From: Microthyrium microscopicum
Lineage: Eukaryota; Ascomycota; Dothideomycetes; Microthyriales; Microthyriaceae
DNA length: 64,000 nt
Reading direction: 5' to 3'
Assembly (NCBI GenBank): GCA_010405405.1
Contig: MU004236.1
Location: 186,001-250,000 of the forward strand
The position numbers were made by a program, and so were the translations under genes. The notes beneath the pieces were generated by a model. It saw nothing but the letters and a program-made list of their open reading frames with translations. It was not told where the DNA came from and made no database searches. This document shows, piece after piece, positions 31,364 through 40,539 of the stretch; position 1 is the stretch's first letter, and every line of letters starts with the position of its first letter.

Positions 31364-32130
31364 TCAACCGGCTTTGCGAAGCTCCAATAGGCCGCTAATC
31401 GCGTTATTCTTGACCACACTACTCGTCACGTCGTCCATCCGCTGTAAAGATCGCGTATCCAGCGCTCTTGGTGTCTTGTTGGGATCAGGCAAGTCATGGT
31501 CTATTGACATATTGCCGCCGCGGACGCGTCGAGGCGGTGTCATGGGTGGGCCAGACGATGCCCACGTTGACGACGATTGTGATGCGGAGAGGGGAGGAGG
31601 AGTGCGTATTATGAGTTGGTCTAATGGTGTTTGCATCTGTTCAGTGTTGACGCGAAACATGGCCATTTGCAGGCGTGTTTTGAGGATGTGGGCACGCTAC
31701 AAATTGGTCATGTTAGCAGTTGATAAGCCGGTCATGTATTTGGATATCTTACCATCTTGACGGAGGAGTCGTCTGGAAGTGTCGTCGCGGCTGAAGAGGC
31801 TGGTTCCATATTATCGGAACTCTGATCAAAGTTGATGAGCGAAAATGATACACGCGTCGGATCCCTCTCGTCGCCAATAACTTCGTCAATCGTCCGCTTC
31901 TTTGCTGGATTTAGCAGTGGCACAGGCGCCGGACGTGGCTCTGTTTTCTTCGTGCTAAGTAGTAATGCTGGAGTGAGTGGAGTGCCTGGTTTGACTGGAC
32001 TGCTATTTACAGCCTTGCTTGAAGACGCGAGTTTGTGTGGTGTTATGTGTAAGTTTGTCGTGAGGTTTTGTAGTGGGCGCCGTGAAGGAGAAGCTGGAGG
32101 AGGTGGAGAAACGTAGGACTCGGAAGGCAT
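31364..32130 (-). CDS. Whi5/Nrm1-like G1/S transcriptional repressor
   Basis: Exons 32130-31753 and 31696-31364 give 236 residues. Exon 2 opens with RAHILKTRLQMAMFRVNTEQ followed by MQTPLDQL, which matches the GTB motif (G1/S transcription-factor-binding; pattern L-x-L-A-x-Y/F-K/R-V-x-T-x-Q) of yeast Whi5 and Nrm1, which bind SBF/MBF and repress G1/S genes. The rest is Ser/Pro/Thr-rich and disordered, with several SP/TP sites (PLTPAL, SSPVKPGTP, PPMTPPRR) suited to cyclin-dependent kinase control, as in Whi5. KKRTIDE may act as a nuclear signal. The intron (55 nt; GTAAGA ... GCTAAC ... TTGTAG) is canonical. Length is close to yeast Whi5 (295) and Nrm1 (249). The Whi5 versus Nrm1 choice cannot be made from the sequence. 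Confidence 0.8.
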
Positions 32131-32629
32131 GGTTGTTTGGACAAATATATAAAGTTGTTTACAGATTGGTTAAGTGTACAGGCAAAGGTCGCGTCTGGTG
32201 TTTTCATGGATAAATATTGATGATCCAAAGCCTTGTCCGAGCTTTGATCCAGAAGTCGCGACCCTGATGCGCAGGGATGCAGGCGCGGCTAGTCCCGGGT
32301 CTTATCCTAAAGTAGCCTAATTAGCCGCAGCACTCAGATTAGTGCGTTGGCCATCAGGCTGAGAACAACTATTTGCTGTCTGAGTTGATAGATTTATCTG
32401 CTCTTCACGCTATACGTGGTGAATTGAGCCTGGAAAATTTCAACTCTTGATAACTCGCGTAAATTCATTGGCTAGATATCGAAAGAATTGTTTAGTCTAA
32501 AATAGCACAAAATCCAATGCTGGGTACAAAAATATGAAAATGACATATTTATCCAGGTATGGAAAGCATGCAAACAAATGAGGCAAGAAACATGAGTAGA
32601 ACCATCACAGCCCTGAGTCCATTCATCCC
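32131..32629. other. Intergenic
   Basis: Promoter side of the leftward Whi5-like gene and 3' end of the next leftward gene. An imperfect palindrome (GATCCAAAGC ... GCTTTGATC) lies at 32221-32251. No gene. Confidence 0.45.
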
Positions 32630-34128
32630 CTACTTCAACATTGCCCTCTTGACATCTGGTACTGGAGTTGCAAATCCGCCAGCTTCGGTAAATGTTCTCT
32701 CTGAAAGTGGAGGAGCGTTATTGCATTGATCAAAATTAAGAGAAGCCGGAAAACCAGAAGGTCCACCAAAAGGACCATTTGGCCCTCCGCAAATGTCGGT
32801 TGGCTGGGACACGAAGATGAGACCAAAGGCACAAGGTGGTAGATCACCATTGAACCCCAAGACAGCAATACCGGGCTCAATTGGCGCAAGGTTGTTATTG
32901 CAAGCCTGAGCATTGCGGAACACTGTCTCTTGATCAACACTATGGCTAGCCAGCTTATTGACAATGTCCATAGAAAGGGGCGAGCTGGGATTCTTCTGGC
33001 CTGGGATGTTGACTACTTCAAACGTGAAACAAGTATTGTCCAGAAACTTTGAACCCGCAATGCTTCCACAGACGTTGGCGTCAGTCAGAGCGGTGTTCTG
33101 ATAGACGACAATTCCCTGGGCGGAGAGGACTGCGCCAACAAGCTGCTGATTGACCTGATTGAAGCCATCAGTCAGGCCGGAGTTGAGAGAGGCCCCATCG
33201 AAAGGGTCGCGGAGAAAAGTACCGGTTCGGAAGATATTGCTAATAGGAGACAGGGAAGCGTTGACTGGTCCGGCGTTGCCCATGGCTATAGCCATATCCA
33301 GGACTGGCAGTATATCAACAGAGGCGCCGTCTTTTACAATACCTCCCATGATTTGGAATAGAGAAGTGGCAAGATTGGTTGCAGTAGTGTTGAACACATT
33401 GCTAAGCTGCGCGTTCAAAATGCTAGTCAAATCATTAACCGTGTTGGCGGGCATACCCATAGTTGGGTCATTAGCGGTCACAACTGCTCCAGCCAAGCTA
33501 ACAGCAGCCCCTACGAGTCCAAATTGGTCACCAAACTGACCTCCGGTAAGTTTGAGGAGCTTATCGGCGATTGAAAAGATGGGTGAAACCTGTTTCAAGA
33601 TGTTCGAGATGAGGTCTCCTTTGCCAGTGGTATCCGGCGGGGCGATCATAAAGTCGTTGACAATTGAACTGATTGCAAGAATATTGAGTAGAGTACTGTC
33701 GACTAAAGCTGAGTGAGCTTGAGCGTAAAAGTCGTGAATCTTGAAAGCCGCCAGTCTAATCCAGAAGACAGGAGGAGGCGTAAAGTTGGTACAATCGACA
33801 GTTGGATTGTCACAACCACTGGTCACGATTTCTCGACAATCGAGAGTTGACGAGAAACCCCCTCCAAACGATGTCTGCGAATCCAGTTGTTGTATCCAAT
33901 TGTCGGCTAGAAACGTAAGTTCAATGCAACGTTGAGTAGCACCAGTGTACACTAACTATCACCCAGTCCTTTGAGGAAATTATCAAGGAAATCCTGAGCC
34001 CCACTCTTCTGCCAGCTTGCGGGATCTGTCTCGCTTAATGTAGGAGGACATATCAATCTGGGGTCTGGATCTGCAGCCAAGGTAGCTACGGGGAAAGCAA
34101 CAAGTGCCATCAAAAGTAACTGAACCAT
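32630..34128 (-). CDS. Secreted protein of unknown family (480 aa)
   Basis: Exons 34128-33963 and 33906-32630. Signal peptide at residues 1-19 (MVQLLLMALVAFPVATLAA). The mature protein has about ten Cys in three groups: LICPPT near the N-terminus; DCREIVTSGC and TVDCTNF around residues 80-105; and NVCGSI, NTCFTF, QACNNN, PPCAFG, DICGGP and DQCNNA in the C-terminal 150 residues. The middle is hydrophobic and Ala/Val/Leu-rich (about 190-260) and probably helical, but does not look like a classic membrane segment set. Several N-glycosylation sequons occur (NTT, NAS, NFT). The intron (56 nt; GTGATA ... TCTAG) joins KGL to ADNWIQQLD in frame. I do not recognise a catalytic motif. Probably extracellular or wall-associated. 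Confidence 0.82.
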
Positions 34129-35385
34129 TGCGAGTAGGTGCTAGAGCGCTAGTATGCTGATTGCTGATGATACCAAACAGAAATTGCGAGTAGAATAGTG
34201 AGCAAGTGTAGCGATAAGGAGATTTTGAAAGCGACAAACAGGTAATCTGGTTGGGACTGGATGACTCTATTTTGAATCCCAGAACAGCGGACACGTCTTG
34301 AATATAAGTATTCCTCCACAAAGACATTATCGCCTGTGGGCCTTCTCACGATGGCCATCTACAATCCAAATTACGAGATTTCAACTGAACTATGTTGCAG
34401 CAGCATGCCGTAAAATCATAAGACTGCACCCGCGTGGAGGAGATTTTACCCAGTATCGTTAGATTCAAGGTCCTACCGTTTAAAATCTTATGGCATTGGT
34501 AAAAAATACCCCGTCGTTGTCGGCCTCAAAAATAATTCCCCGGTTACAATATGCACTCAGCAACCCTCCTAGGTGCGGATTTAACAATATTTGAGGTCAC
34601 TGCGGCTTTGGCTGTTAGGGTTTACCGGTACTTAAGTGAACAATCATTCAGTTCAATAGGACAATAGGCTGGAGGCTGTGAAAAGAATAGTTCAGCACGG
34701 AAGGAGATCCAAAAACATTTGGCCCATCAGACGTCAGCATTGGTTTTCATGGAACCAATCCTCTCGCTTTATACTAAAACGTGGAATAGCGAGGGAGCTG
34801 CGTGTTTGGGGGTCAAGAGGATTCAAATGTCAGACAGCATGTTCCTAGGATTATGATCACGAATAGTAATCAAACTTAAAGACTCCGTTCCGAAAGGCTA
34901 TATTTCGCCCAACAAGAGACTCAATGGCCGGATCAAGTTGGCATTTTACTAGATGAGATTGGAACTGAACATTGCTTGAGTACTAACATTGCGAAACTCT
35001 GTAGCCTCAAACTGTGACTCTGTACTTGCCGTTCTGCTATAAGGCTGAGTTCTGTTAAATCGCCCATAAGCCCATTTTGTACAGCCCCAGCTGCCTTGCT
35101 TCTTGTGTAACTTCACCTCGATGATGATGTCCTGATGTAAACCCTTTCTCAGACTGTTAAGAAGTCTTAACATTTTGACAAACTCCCCTTCTTTTTTTCA
35201 CGTTCTGTAGTGCACTTTTATCTCTGCATCCTTTATCTGAAAGTTCATACGAGCCGAAACCTTCTAGTAAGCGACGCATTAGTACATTCTTAGCATAAAA
35301 GAGTAAGTCCTCAATCAGCGAAACATTATACTCAAGTAGACCGGTAGCTTGAAACTGACCAAGATTATAGACAGCTGTCCACTTC
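34129..35385. other. Divergent intergenic region
   Basis: Separates divergently transcribed genes. Two overlapping leftward frames (about 34949-35387) have no domain or consistent splicing, and I leave them out. Nothing else recognised. Confidence 0.45.
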
Positions 35386-36195
35386 ATGTCCTCTATTTAC
35401 CATCAGACTCCCATCACCATGCCATCGTCTCCACAACCCACCAACCAACCCGAGCCCGTCTCTCACAATCAACCCGAGCCCATCCCCGACCGAACCTCGC
35501 CACCTTCCACGGACCAACACATCAAACCCGCACGCAAACCCCTCCTCCGCCTCGAAGCCCGCGATCTCTCCACCCTCGGCGTCCAATCCTTCCTCTCACT
35601 CGTCAACGCCGCCGCTGTCCTCGAAGATGCCGTCCACCACACACTCGACTTACTCTACACTGCACACACTCCTATCCCACCAACGCGCAGTATAACGCTT
35701 GTTTTGCGATCTATGGATGGTGTCGCATATACGACGGGCTCAGATCTCGATAATGACCACAAGGAAATCCATCTATCGACGGACTACGTGGCCGCCATTC
35801 CAAGCGCGCACCGAGCGAATGAGATACGCGGTGTACTAGTGCATGAGATGGTGCATTGCTGGCAATGGAATGCGGGCGGTACTGCGCCGGGTGGATTGAT
35901 TGAAGGGATAGCGGACTGGGTGCGGTTAAAGGCCGGATATGCGCCTGGGCACTGGAAGAGGGTGTGGAAAGATTGTAAATGGGATGATGGGTATGAGAAG
36001 ACGGGATATTTTCTCGATTTCTTGGAGAGTGAGGTGGGAGAGGGGACGGTGAGGAAAATTAACGGGAGTTTGCAAGAAGGCAGGTATCACGAGGAGCGCT
36101 TTTGGAAGGATTGCTGTGGCCATTCGGTAGGAAAGCTGTGGGAGAAGTATGGGGAGTGTATGAAGAAGGAATCAAAGTTGGCTGACGAGGCTTGA
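35386..36195 (+). CDS. BSP-family (basic secretory protein) metallopeptidase-like
   Basis: Single exon, 269 residues. Matches the plant/bacterial/fungal BSP peptidase family (PF04450): HEMVHCWQWNAGGTAPGGLI (zinc motif HExxH at 153-157) followed by EGIADWVRLKAGY (173-185) and KTGYFLDFLE. The family is considered a gluzincin-like zinc peptidase; the distal Glu/Asp in EGIAD would be the third ligand or catalytic partner. The N-terminal 50 residues are Pro/Ser/Gln-rich, and there is no signal peptide, so the protein is probably intracellular or secreted by another route, unlike plant members. The start may be 35386 or the in-frame ATG at 35419. Its 3' end faces the nucleotidase gene with 103 bp between stops. 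Confidence 0.88.
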   Translation: MSSIYHQTPITMPSSPQPTNQPEPVSHNQPEPIPDRTSPPSTDQHIKPARKPLLRLEARDLSTLGVQSFLSLVNAAAVLEDAVHHTLDLLYTAHTPIPPTRSITLVLRSMDGVAYTTGSDLDNDHKEIHLSTDYVAAIPSAHRANEIRGVLVHEMVHCWQWNAGGTAPGGLIEGIADWVRLKAGYAPGHWKRVWKDCKWDDGYEKTGYFLDFLESEVGEGTVRKINGSLQEGRYHEERFWKDCCGHSVGKLWEKYGECMKKESKLADEA

Positions 36196-36298
36196 GATTC
36201 TTGGTAATATGTCTATGCTCTGGATTATACATATGATTAGAGTACACCTACAATACGAACCCTGATGACATTGACAAGACCCTGTGAGTCTAATGCTG

Positions 36299-37202
36299 CT
36301 AGGATGTCTTGAAGAAATCCGGGAAAATGGTGCGTAGCTCTTCCAGACTTCGTATTTGGTGAGCTGAGGCTGGAGTCCGGGGAAGTTTCTTCTCGCTTGG
36401 TTCTATCAGATGAGCCGTTGTCCAGCCATATCGCTGTGAGGCTGCTGCATTTAAGTATGAATCATCTACGGTGCTGTCAGTTTGGTCTTTAGAAGAAGGC
36501 TCGAAAACATACCGACGAAATAGCAGTCTTCTTTCGACTCAACTTGAGCCTCTTTCATCGCTTTCACCCACATCTCTTCTTGGGGCTTGGCTAAGAACAC
36601 TTCTGCTCCATAATCACAGTACGTGATTCCCTCAAAAAGATCATCAATACCAAGTAGCTTCACAACTCGCATACCATGAGTTTTGTAAGCATTTGTGAGA
36701 AGCCACAGTTTGACTTTGGCGGTGTCGATATCCTCCAGAAGTTTGCGAAGTTGCGGGTTTGGTTCCAGAATATCTTCCAAGGGGAGTGCATCGTCCACTT
36801 TGGCGTTGAAGTCGAGAGCATCAACATGATGGTTCAATACAAGTCCTTTGATTGCAAGTCCATATTCCTGGTAGTACTTTTTGTGCAAGTCAAAAGCGTC
36901 TTGGCGTGTCAGTTCTAGATGAGTCTGGAAATAGTCATCTACGCTTGTTAGATCCATTCGAAGAAATGTTTTCAAACATGTATTTGTGAGGCTGACCTAT
37001 CAGATCACCCATGAGGATTTGGATATCGAGACCTGGCAGCTATTAGATTTGATGATTTGCGTTGAAGATATTGACTAACTCTTAGAATATAACTAGGATC
37101 AGACGTTAGTACAGTTATCAATAGGTACTGGCGGATGAAAAGACGTACGCAGTTATCTATATCCATGAATAAGACCTTTCGACCTGCTGTTGGCTTTGGC
37201 AT
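36299..37202 (-). CDS. SDT1: HAD-type pyrimidine 5'-nucleotidase (Sdt1/Phm8-like)
   Basis: Hydrolyses nucleoside monophosphates (yeast Sdt1 acts on pyrimidine, Phm8 on lysophosphatidate and nucleotides). Five exons: 37202-37149, 37092-37080, 37032-36997, 36938-36513 and 36465-36299; 231 residues. HAD motif I is FMDIDNCLY (nucleophile and acid Asp), split between exons 1 and 2; motif II WLLTNAYK; motif III Lys in FLAKPQEEMW; motif IV YFVDDSYLNA, created by the last splice. Exon 2 is a 13-nt microexon (encoding LYSK plus one base) and exon 3 is only 36 nt (SLDIQILMGDLI). All introns are 47-58 nt with normal ends. Cytosolic by lack of targeting signals. The C-terminus (RTIFPDFFKTS) is the usual end for fungal members. 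Confidence 0.93.
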
Positions 37203-38121
37203 ATTGTCCAAGAGCAATCAGGATTATTGTTTAGTTATCTTGACAAGAAAGTGTTTCAACTCGATGAGAAGCTACGATCAGAAGTTCAGAACGATCGAGT
37301 CAGCCGATACCTTCCGCAGACGCTGGGAAATATGGAATGTGGTGGTAGAGAATAATTTTAATGAAGCGGAGATTGTTGAAATGTTTCGAAGTAGACTGTT
37401 TACTGAATGAGTCACGACATGATTTGAAGCTGATACTTGTGAGGAAATAACCACTGAAATCTCCCCACGTTTTTGTAGATTTGAACTGCCCCACTACTCT
37501 CTCCTTATTTACACGCGCAAATGTGGGGTCTATGACAATTTGATACGGCTCCATTCTCGTGCAGAAATCTTTACCATGAATTGAATAGCCCTGGTGCTGA
37601 CGAGTATACAACGACTAGAAGCATTCTCCTCTCTAAGTACAAGAGTAAAACACAATTGAGGACAGTTTGTAAACAAAGCTATTGTTGGTCACCGCGAATA
37701 TTCTCATGATTTTCTGGATGAATGCACTACAAAGGATCGCAACACTTTGCATACTAAACTCAGATGTCCACCCTTTTAGTATTTTTCTGGTCATCTTAAG
37801 GATGGTTGGAGGTTGAAACTCGCGATGGATAGGAAGGGGCGACATAGTGAAGGTGAGCAGGGATAATCGCAATCGTTGGCGCTAATACGGATGGGTGAAC
37901 GCGAAGGACCGTGCCACTCCTGCATCTCGAGTTTGTTGAGTCCCAAACTTTTTGACCTTCAACTTCAACTTCGACTACAACCTCCCTCCCTCCATCGCAC
38001 TGTCGCCTACATGCTTGGTCATTACTCTATGTAACGCTCACCGCCCGATTTTCAACACTCATTCCGCTGCTGGGACAAGTAGATTGTACAATTAGAGCTA
38101 GCTGTTTCCCAGGTTGTTGCT
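37203..38121. other. Divergent intergenic region
   Basis: Promoter region between the nucleotidase gene and the Pro/Gln-rich protein gene. CT-rich just before the latter (37.95-38.03 kb). No gene. Confidence 0.45.
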
Positions 38122-40539
38122 ATGGCCGCTGCACCCTTTGCGCCAACATCCAACGGTGTTCAGCGCAAAGCTCAAACTCCATACTACACGGAATATACAG
38201 GTGGGCTACGGGATGACCTGGATGCAGATCTATATCGCCGTATTGTTCAGCTGAAGGAGACGCTCCTCCCTGAGAATGAGTCTCAACTCCCAAAACCTGT
38301 GGTACATGCCGTAAAAGCTTCATGGCCAGCCTCTGCGGATCCTGTTTTGCAAGCCGCTGCTCAAATACAGATCGCGGCCATATCTCAATTGCGGGCTAGG
38401 CGCCAACAAATTGAAGATGGTCTACGTTATGATGAGGCGGCGCAACCACGACCATCTCCCGAGATTGATGCTGCGGACATCTTGCGCCGAGCTCAAATAC
38501 TACAGCCACCAGTCTCTGGCTTTCCTGACCCAGATGCTGCCAGCGAGTCTTTTGATGAGAATGATTACTACTCTAGTAACGTAGACTCACCGTCGCAGTC
38601 CTCAAAAGAATCAAAGGAGGTAAATGAGCTTATGGACGATGCAGAAAATGAATCGGATGCAATGGCGATATCTTCGCCAGAAGAGGATGAAGTGTCTGAA
38701 GACGAGTTTGAGCCTGCTGTTGAGGCTCCTCAGGTGTCCGTGTTTCAAGCAGTCCCTTCAACTCCGCCCGAGTGGCGTATGCGAGATAATTACCCTGACA
38801 CAATGGTAGAGACCGCCGAGGAAGATGATTATGAGCCACCTTCCGCCGATTCTCCCCAATACGAACCTGATCCTGCTCAGTTGTCTCTGCAGCTAACCCA
38901 ACAGTCCAACGCTTTTGCCGTGCCTCATGCCATTTCTTTGAATCAAATCGAATCCCCTGCAGCTCCACAGCCATCTTATATCTCTCCGCTCACCAATACC
39001 AATATTTCTCATCAGCTTGATTTTTCAAACGATCACTCGTCTAAATCTGGCGACGAAACAGGACAGCCACCAAAGCAAGGGAAGAAAAAGGGCAAGCGTG
39101 CGAAGCAAAGAGCCCTGGCTTATTCTCAGAACCAGACCCAAGCGCAATTATCTCAACCTCAAATGCAAAGTCGTGGTCTGAAGCGAGGACGAATGCATGA
39201 GCCATCTGTTCCAAGCAGTAATATCAACCAGAAGACTACGCGGAAGAGTGAAGCCACAGCAAAGAGATTGGAGAAAAGACAAAAAAGAAGATCGCAAGGA
39301 CAGTCACAACCGAATCCTGCAATGTCAGGTTCTCAATTCATCAAGGAAGAATCTAGTCCGCCTGCTCCATTCGCGCAATCTCAATTGCCGCTACAACGAA
39401 GTGAACGAGAAACCGAGTACTATGGCGAGGACGATCAAGGATATATTCGTCGCATGGCTGAACCACCACCGAAATTCCAGCCACCACCAGGTTACAAGCT
39501 CGTTCCTATTGATGACGAACCAGACTATGAACCGGAACATCTTGTTACAACGCCACATGCGCCTAGACAAGCTCGGCAACATCAACAGCAGACACCAACT
39601 CAATCGTCGCAGCATGTGTTTACGCCGCAACGAAGTCAGCCTCAGCCTGTACAACGACCACAACTGCCGCAGCCGCCTCAGTCCGTTCAAAATGAGCCGC
39701 CTCGACCTTTCCATCGAGCACTTTTACGAGATGAATTTGGCAACGAGTACTACGCTGACCAACCAACCTACAGCCAACCGCCGCCAGCTCGTCAACCGCC
39801 GTCAACGAGCTATGAGGCTCCATATTCTGAGCCTCGACAGCCACAAGGTCAATGGCAACCGCAACCGTATCAACAAACTTATGAGCCTGAGCAATACCAA
39901 CCAAATATCATGGCACCGCCACCTGTAGCCCAACGTTATCCGGAGCGTCCCAGCACGGCAGTACCCGATGCTCGTCCCTATAACTCGATGTATCAGCGTC
40001 CGCAAGAGCAGTTCACTCGCGACAATTCTGGTTACGCACCACATACGCCTCAAGTAGAACCACGCCCGCAAGGACAGCAGCCAGTCTACGACGAGCCATA
40101 TGTTCCTCGCACACCGCAGGCGCGTCATCCTTCACAAATGCCGCAACAACACATGGCCCAACATCCTGCCCCACCGCAGGCCCACGCTGAGAGCTACGCT
40201 CAGGTACCTTTCCAGCGCCCGCAGCCTCCGTATCGCGCGCAGAGCGTCCACCCACAAAGCATGCAGCAGCCACCAATATACAGCGACTCGCCATACCGCC
40301 AACAAGTAAATATTCCTCCTCCCATGCGCCAAGCAAGCGTTGCACCATCGCCGTTGAATCCGGGACCGCCCATGTTTAGTCGAGCTGCGAGTGCGTATCC
40401 CATGCCAGCTCAGCAGCAGCAACAACAACACGGTGCAGCGCCGCAATATAACGGGCCGCCTCAGCATTCATCTGGGTATGGGAATGGTCAGGGTCATGCT
40501 GAAGGAGGCCAAGAAGGCTGGCCGCGTCCTCGTTACTAG
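38122..40539 (+). CDS. Pro/Gln-rich disordered protein, unknown function (805 aa)
   Basis: Single exon. Only the first ~100 residues look folded (YYTEYTGGLRDDLDADLYRR, ending ISQLRARRQQIEDGLRYDE), largely helical with an Ala-rich segment. Residues about 150-280 are acidic and Ser-rich, including EDEVSEDEFEPAVE. A basic cluster near 315-325 (GKKKGKRAKQRALA) and another near 385 (AKRLEKRQKRR) are likely nuclear localisation signals. The remaining 350 residues are Gln/Pro/Tyr/Arg low complexity (PPPGYKLVPIDDEPDYEPE, YPMPAQQQQQQH). I do not recognise a family. The pattern suggests a nuclear or RNP-associated scaffold or regulator, which is inference from composition only. Confidence 0.85.
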   Translation: MAAAPFAPTSNGVQRKAQTPYYTEYTGGLRDDLDADLYRRIVQLKETLLPENESQLPKPVVHAVKASWPASADPVLQAAAQIQIAAISQLRARRQQIEDGLRYDEAAQPRPSPEIDAADILRRAQILQPPVSGFPDPDAASESFDENDYYSSNVDSPSQSSKESKEVNELMDDAENESDAMAISSPEEDEVSEDEFEPAVEAPQVSVFQAVPSTPPEWRMRDNYPDTMVETAEEDDYEPPSADSPQYEPDPAQLSLQLTQQSNAFAVPHAISLNQIESPAAPQPSYISPLTNTNISHQLDFSNDHSSKSGDETGQPPKQGKKKGKRAKQRALAYSQNQTQAQLSQPQMQSRGLKRGRMHEPSVPSSNINQKTTRKSEATAKRLEKRQKRRSQGQSQPNPAMSGSQFIKEESSPPAPFAQSQLPLQRSERETEYYGEDDQGYIRRMAEPPPKFQPPPGYKLVPIDDEPDYEPEHLVTTPHAPRQARQHQQQTPTQSSQHVFTPQRSQPQPVQRPQLPQPPQSVQNEPPRPFHRALLRDEFGNEYYADQPTYSQPPPARQPPSTSYEAPYSEPRQPQGQWQPQPYQQTYEPEQYQPNIMAPPPVAQRYPERPSTAVPDARPYNSMYQRPQEQFTRDNSGYAPHTPQVEPRPQGQQPVYDEPYVPRTPQARHPSQMPQQHMAQHPAPPQAHAESYAQVPFQRPQPPYRAQSVHPQSMQQPPIYSDSPYRQQVNIPPPMRQASVAPSPLNPGPPMFSRAASAYPMPAQQQQQQHGAAPQYNGPPQHSSGYGNGQGHAEGGQEGWPRPRY

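Noticed and set aside
31058-31367. Leftward frames with protein-like pieces (VADTAWTAFLTSVEYHERS)
   Set aside because: Two competing frames, no start or splice model that joins them; may be 3' flank of the Whi5-like gene.
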